A stretch of DNA of 64,000 nucleotides from Mercurialis annua (Eukaryota; Streptophyta; Magnoliopsida; Malpighiales; Euphorbiaceae), in assembly GCF_937616625.2 (NCBI RefSeq), contig NC_065571.1:54917651-54981650 (forward strand), in the 5' to 3' direction. A program made the position numbers and the translations under genes. This document shows positions 57,901 through 64,000 of this stretch, piece after piece. The notes under the pieces are model-generated. The model made no database searches, was not told the origin of the DNA, and saw nothing but the letters and a program-made list of their open reading frames with translations. Numbering within the stretch: position 1 is the stretch's first letter; every line of letters starts with the position of its first letter.

Positions 57901-60526
57901 CTGGTCGCTTCACTTTTAGACATAGACAAATCTTGTTGTAGCTGCTTTATGCGAGTCTCAAATGATTTACTAAGCTCTCTCTGTTGAAAATGCGTCTCAA
58001 ATGATAAGAAAAACTCGTTTTACAGGATTACATCGGTTATAAATACAAACAACTGGAAGTTTTTCAGAAGTCCATAAGGACCAAACACAGAAAATAGTAC
58101 GTCTTCTAACCTCTGCAATGAGAAGTTCTTCCAGCTGTGCATTTTCAGATTTGTATTCTTGAAGACGAGCTGAAAGTCCAGCAGAAACCTGATTAAATAA
58201 ATACTAGAAAAGTTAACATGGTGTCTGATGGAGGTGTTGATGAGTAGGAAATTACTATATTGCAGAAAAAGGATTGTTGGTTAAAGCAGATTCAAATAAC
58301 AGTTCTTAGGAAAAAATTCAACCTAATTCTAAAAGATTCACAATCCAAATCGCTACACTATCTTGAACTGGTTTTACTCAAACAAGAAGCTAATAGTATA
58401 TCATAATGCTGCAGCTTATAGCTAAAGATCAGGCTCAGTATACTTCTCCTACAACCTTTAGAGACTGACCAGCACTACACATTGAATTTTATTTTCCTAA
58501 ATAGATGGCTGATCAAAACAAGCCAATGAATCCTAACCATAGTCTTATGACAATGATAAAGGGAAAAATTATAAACTTGATCTTACCCGTGCTAACCTCG
58601 CCTCTTTTGATTGACCAGTGGAAACTGCAGTCTTAAGCAGTCCTTGAGCCTGCAGGCCAACTAAAGAGACTAATAAGAAAAACAATAGAGCAAGCACATG
58701 ATTTACCAAAAAAAAAAAACATCAAAACTTGTAGGAGGCGATTCTCCCGCCCGCATCAAAAAAGTTTACCTCATCAAGTTGGTCCTGTAATTTCTTAGGT
58801 GATGTATCAGCTTTGTATAGCTGATGATTCTGCTGATTGACAACAGGTTCAGCCTCAATATCAGCATCCTTTAGTGGAGGCACGCCATTTATAGGAGGAT
58901 TTGTAATTGCTGATTGAGATTTCTCTTGGTCAGTTTCTGAAGGAACTTCAGCATCTCTTAGCTTTATATTTTTCCCAGCATCATTCACATGGTCTTGATG
59001 GTCTACATTGAGAACTTCTATTTCTTTGGCAGGTAACGGCAAAGGAGGATGTTCAATAGGAGCATCAGGGCCCTTTGCATTAAGAATGTCACCGCTTGAA
59101 CTTGATCTTTTCACATCTGCATCCACGGCATCTACAGGAACTTCCACATGTTCAGCATCATGATTAACATCAATGGCTAACCTTTCTGATGATGTGACAG
59201 TGGAGACCTCTCTGCTGGTATCCTGTTGCTGCTCATTCTCGGTTTGGGTTATTGGATTGCTTGAGGAAGAAGCATTTTGTTCAACTGAGAGCACAGCCTT
59301 ATCCTTATCAGATTCCATCTCTGATTGTGAACTTTGTGCAGTAGTCAAATCATTTTTAGCATTACTTGTTTTGTTGTATTTGTTTGTGGATTGCCTCTTT
59401 TGAGCCTGCAAATAGCCCACTTGTAAGATAAATTATAAATTGCTTCGACTAACATGGATTTGTTGCTCCAAAATAAACACATGCGAGTGCCACCCTGAGG
59501 ATGCAGATGTGCCGGCATGTACCTTTTTCTTTGACTTTGTTGTCTTTGGTTGAGATCCTTGACCATCAGAAGCTAAGAAATTTCAAAAGAAAAAAAGAAG
59601 ATACTACAGTAAGCAACAGATAACATTGTTTTCATAAAAGAAAAACTACTGATAGACCAGCTTTGTTGCAAAAACGTTCTCCCTTTCGAAAACAATTTTA
59701 AAATTGTGGATCTCTTATCTGAATGGCAATATTTTTTTCTTTAGATCTCACAAGTCCACTTGGTGAAAATAATTTTTACAAGCTCTAAAACTACATGTCA
59801 TCAAAGTACTAGGTTCTGATACAACTGCAGTTTTGTTTGGTCTATTTTTGGCCAAAAAAAAATTGAAATGCGACAAAGATAACATTATCAATCAGTAATA
59901 GAGTTTGCGCCGAACAAAAACTGGACGCAAGTAACACTAGTCTAGAAATTCAAGAGTCCACGCCATCAAATGTACCTTTTACAAATCCTAACTTGGAATA
60001 GGCACTCTAATAGACTCTAATCTAGGTTCGAACCAACAATGCAAACCGATACCAATCAAATTCAATGTTCTAAATAAACAATCAATTAAACAATTTAAAT
60101 CATAAACCATATCCATACCTTGTGACTGAGGATCAGATTGCTCATCTGCCAATTCATTGACGACTAACTTCGCTCTTCGATCTACCACTTCAAATAAATC
60201 TGAACATAACAATAATCAACAAATCAACATTTTCAACTAAAATAACATCACATTAATTCTCATAAGTAAAACACCTGCTTAAACATATTACTAATATTAC
60301 TAAATTCATTGCTTTACAGTTGCATACTAATTTTTCACACCTAACATTATAAACAAATTAAACCGCACCGCATTACATAGCAACTCAAAAACAAGCTAAA
60401 TCAAACAAAAAGACAGTAACAAATAAATTTTTTAACTGATAATAATGCAAATTTAGATCAGACATTAAATTAATCAAAACAAAATGTTGATAACGAACCT
60501 TCTGCAGCTTTAAGCCAAGAAGCCAT
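51971..60526 (-). CDS. GC1: Golgin-84 homologue (golgin candidate 1 type), complete
   Basis: About 21 exons, about 710 residues. Exons fixed by eye: 60499-60526, 60119-60199, 59523-59572, 58770-59405, then some 13 short exons from 58649 to about 53400, and 53218-53263, 52939-53037, 52173-52217, 51971-52040. The start MASWLKAAEDLFEVVDRRAK (exons 1-2) and the end EQADDLSAREAAEAMG both match plant GC1/GC2. Exon 4 is acidic, Ser-rich and non-conserved. Residues about 265-610 form long coiled coils (AQGLLKTAVSTGQSKEARLA, SIMRNRELTETRM, EELASVERRAEEERAAHNA, AWQEEVERARQGQRDAESK). The tail ATRFLWRYPTARLLLLFYL plus VFVHLFLMYLLHRLQ is the C-terminal anchor. Golgin-84 proteins are tail-anchored tethers on Golgi cisternae. 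Introns carry an hAT-like element and a MITE. GC1 versus GC2 cannot be decided, so the symbol is tentative. Confidence 0.95.
52269..52893. mobile_element. hAT-like non-autonomous element in a golgin intron
   Basis: The left end GGGGTGTGCATTCAATTCAA is matched at the right by TTGGTTCAATTTTTGCACATCCCTA inverted. Flanks TCTGTATT (52261-52268) and TCTGTAAT (52894-52901) fit an 8-bp duplication with one change. Many CAAACTGAACC-type subterminal words. No transposase. Confidence 0.65.
56321..56656. mobile_element. MITE with long inverted ends in a golgin intron
   Basis: GAACAAAGGGTGAACACGCC at the left is inverted at the right (GGCGCGTTGACCCTTTGTTC). The inverted match continues through GGTCATCTAACCCAATTTA for about 70 bp per arm. 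336 bp, no ORF. The target duplication is unclear. Confidence 0.8.
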
Positions 60527-60780
60527 TAATTTTTTAATCTTCAAAATAAATTAAAACGCCCTAACGCAGATCATATAGCTTCCATAAGTTAATGATCTCT
60601 GTGAAATAACTGATTTTTGTAGCGAAATGAAATTTTAGTTTGATTTGTTTGTTGAGAATTCGCGACGATCAGTTCGTTAGGCGTGTACCAGCAGCAGTAG
60701 TGAAATTGAAGAAATTGGGAGAGGTGTGTTATGGTGCTGAGGGATCTATGGTGCTTTCCGTGGATTAGCCAATAAAATGG
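60527..60780 (-). promoter_or_regulatory. Golgin 5' leader and promoter region
   Basis: The stretch is less AT-rich than the surroundings to about 60780, directly upstream of the golgin ATG. No clear TATA box was identified. Confidence 0.45.
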
Positions 60781-63700
60781 CTCTGGAGTAATTGGGTTGA
60801 ATTTGGCCCAATTATATTAGGTTAAAAGGTGGCCCAGTTTATGTGTGTGATTTTGGGACAGTGCAGTTTTGGGCTACAGGTAAAGCCCATCATTACATGA
60901 TTGTAAATAAATTTCCTTTTTGGTTTATTTTGAGAGGTTTTTATTTTATAACATCTTTACAATAATTTTTTATTTGACTCGATTAAATTATAAAATTCAT
61001 TTAAATTACATATAAAAAAAATTATAATGTTTGGTTAAGGGAAAAATAGGCATTAATTAACATGTAGATTATTATATGAAAAAAAACATGTAGATTGATC
61101 TCTAAAAATAAATAGTTTTCAGGAAATAGAACATGAGACAGTGCGGTATGGACTATAGCTCATAGTCTTGTAAACTCGTAAAAATAGAAAAGGCCCATTT
61201 TAAAGGGAACGGCTTAGCCCAACAGCATATTTGAAAAGGCTCAGCCTAGTTCATATGAAGAATAAATAAATAAAATAGAGAGGGAAAAAATATCAAAGGA
61301 TTTTGCCATAAATTACAAAAAATGAAGAAAATTAGTAAGAGTAAATTCATATTAATATATGAGAATTATTCATCATGCTCTTAGATCAAATTGTACATGA
61401 TTTCAAAAAATAATTGCACATAGCTTATGTGAATATTTTCAACAACAGTATCTTTGTTTTTCTCCCGGTAAAAACAACACTTTCTTTCACAGACTAAAAA
61501 GACTCAAGCTTCAGGCAACAAGTCTTACATTTTTTAAATTCAAACTTACAACTAAAATATATTTGAATTATAATTTGTAATAGGAAAGTATCTTATGTTA
61601 ATAAATGTTATTTCTGTAAAAAAATGGACTGGTGTGCAGTTACTTGAATGTTTATATGATATAATTTCTTTTTAATCCTACTGATCACGCATCACAGTAT
61701 ACGAGTTAAGTGGCGCCACACACCGTTCTATTTTGTCATAAATAAATTTAATTAATGACATGTACTTTATTGTAGCAAAATTATTGTTTATTTATATACT
61801 AATCACTAATTAAAATATAGGTACTAAAGTTGCACGAAAAAGAAAATTAGGTACATTTTTCCTACTTAATGCCATTCCTTATCTTCTAGCATAAGACGGA
61901 AATACAAAATAAAATTTGTAAGGGATAAAGAACAAAGCAAATTTACAAATCCACTTGAAAGTTGTAAAAAAATGCCCTTGAACTTTTATAAATTTATAAA
62001 TAATGTAAAATGCAATTAAAATTTTACAAAACCAATATGCTATAGTAAAATGGTATAAATATTGGGCAGCATTTTATTAAATTATAAATTTAATTATTTT
62101 TACATACACTCTTCCTCTTAGAACGATAAAAAAAAATTAAAAAAAAATTAGATTTAAAGCTTTTTAAAAATTGAGGATTTGATTCCACGTCCACAGATTT
62201 TGTATAACAGATGGCCACAAATGTGTGCCACTAGCTAGCTAGTTGAAAACTCAGCCCCACCCACCAATCATAAATCCTTCGAAGGAATTGGAGCTGAACT
62301 TAAAAGTTTTTTAAAGGAGCAAATGTGGAACTGTAGCCTGAAGTAAAAGAGCTATTTTTATAACTTTTATTTATTTGCTTTTGGCCCCTAAAGTTCTTAA
62401 AGTAAGTCCCATTAGCCCCACAAACCTAAAAATTTGGATTCTGAAAAAAGATCGGTATAATAATTTATATGTGACTCATAATGTATAGTTGAATCTTGAT
62501 ATGGATATGCATTAGTTATCCACTTAGTTTGTTTAGATATATATGCAAAATCAATCAACATATCCAATTAAAGCAGTTTATGATAATAGATTTTGAAGAA
62601 ATTTTTTTATTTATTTTTTTTCCATGTGATCATCATTAATATTATACATTCATGCTGTGTCAAACATGATCATCTAATTTATTGACACTAGGGTAAGAAA
62701 TGAGAAAATCCACAAATAATTTTATCTCCAATTTGATGCAAATTTGCATCAATTTTTGGTGAATTATATTCTTGTCTAAATATTAATAACTTAGAAAGAG
62801 CCAATTTTAGGGGAACATCTATTATTCTTTTTTAATTAGAGGTTTTGATTTTAAGCTCCAACCACTGAGGAATTTCTTTTTTGAGAAAGCTATTTCGTTT
62901 ACAGGATCCTACCCGGTCCGATCAAATTAATCAGTAAATTCAAACACTGACATTACATGTATAGAAAAATTCTTAGGAAAAGTAAAAAAATTACATGACA
63001 TGTGTATAAATTACAAGAAACGTTGTCTGTGTGAAATTCAGGAGGTCCAAGTGTCAGAATTTGAGCAGAATAAAATAAAATTAACTATTAATATTAGTAG
63101 TACTATATAATTTGTGTAATGATTGATAGGGTTTTTGGAAAGAAGTATGTCAATCAGTATTTATTACTTTAAAGAGGGACAAAAGGGGCCTCTTTTCTCT
63201 TGAGCACTAGAGAAAGTCTGCTATTCACCAGTATACTATCACAATCTCATTTCTTTTCTTTTTTTTAATTTATTTTTTAAAGCAAAATCTCCTTTTCATA
63301 TTCATCTTTCCGTCCTTAATTTCATCTAAATCCTACAATTGTTTGAAAGAAAACTAAATTATCGTTGCATTATCATCTAACAATTTAAAATTTTAAATAG
63401 ATCGATTATTTGTTATGATATTATACGTTTTATGATCAAAATTACCAAAAACTCGGCTAGCTAACGTTCTTATTTAATTTTCAAATGGATTAGCTATTTC
63501 ACAATCTGAACTAAAATATTAATTATAAACAATAGGCCTTTTACACCTTGTTTCTTATAATTTTATTTTGTGTATTTTGTTCAATTTTTAATTTTCATAC
63601 TACGGTAGGTTATTCAGTAAATTTAAACGAATTATTGCTTATGCGATCAATACAAAATTACGTGATGCTCAATTGTTATCCTGCGACATATGCAATTAAT

Positions 63701-64000
63701 AGCAGAAACTATGATAATAAGCTCATATTTTAAAAATATAAAAATTAATTATCAAAATTTAAAAAACTTATAACATCCGAAAACAAATGGTTCACTACTA
63801 TGTATCAAATTTTAAAACCACACATGGTTATTTAAACTGAAATTTTCTAAAAAGAAAAAGATAAATATAAAAGTGTAAATTTTAAGATAAATTACACTTC
63901 ATTTAAACTTCCAAACCAACCCAAATATTTCTGATAAGATCATCTACGTTAATAGTGTTGTAAAAGAAATTGTAATTTACCAATGGGAGTTGGTCCAAGT
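60781..64000. other. Intergenic sequence, no gene seen
   Basis: AT-rich throughout. No frame with recognisable content, no RNA gene and no clear transposon boundary were found. CTAGCTAGCTAG near 62231 is a short local repeat only. Confidence 0.5.

Noticed and set aside
57538..57987. 149-residue plus-strand frame in the golgin gene
   Set aside because: Antisense to the coiled-coil exon around 57778-57980 and to intron sequence; no independent support.

Overview
The window is nuclear DNA of a flowering plant, almost certainly a eudicot. It is AT-rich, its genes are split by many GT-AG introns, it carries typical plant families (RDR-gamma, GLUTAMINE DUMPER, AVT1, golgin-84), and the space between them is filled with nested LINE, LTR, CACTA, MITE, hAT-like and Helitron-like sequence. 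The species cannot be named from the sequence.

Four host genes can be supported. (1) 1-6085, minus: an RNA-dependent RNA polymerase of the RDR3/4/5 class, 14 visible exons, running off the left edge. A truncated tandem copy of its first exons lies at 8078-8502. (2) 31972-32271, plus: a single-exon GLUTAMINE DUMPER-type membrane protein. (3) 41175-42563, minus: a two-exon AVT1-type amino-acid transporter. (4) 51971-60526, minus: a complete gene of about 21 exons for a golgin-84 homologue (golgin candidate 1 type). The four genes do not form one pathway; RNA silencing, amino-acid transport (two genes) and Golgi structure are simply neighbours.

The most striking region is 10943-27480. A plant L1-type LINE (minus strand, 18-bp target-site duplication) carries, just inside the start of its ORF1, a tandem array LTR-internal-LTR-internal-LTR of a non-autonomous Ty3/gypsy-type element. 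Each LTR is 1530 bp, each internal part is 3021 bp, and copies differ by only a few bases. The array is flanked not by the usual 5-bp duplication but by a 55-bp duplication of LINE sequence that abuts the LTR ends exactly.

Other mobile DNA: a CACTA-type MITE (28908-29730) containing a stretch resembling the 3' half of 5S rRNA; a complete Ty1/copia element with identical LTRs (32441-37217) 170 bp downstream of the GDU stop codon; a deleted copia derivative (47291-49732) nested in a gypsy-like LTR; several Stowaway and other MITEs; an hAT-like element and a MITE inside golgin introns; a 1.3-kb direct repeat pair; and three long (TA)n tracts. The right end (60.6-64 kb) shows no recognisable gene. 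No entirely new system was found. The points most worth checking are the tandem array with its long target duplication, the palindrome arrays upstream of TATA boxes in two LTR families, and the 5S-like insert.
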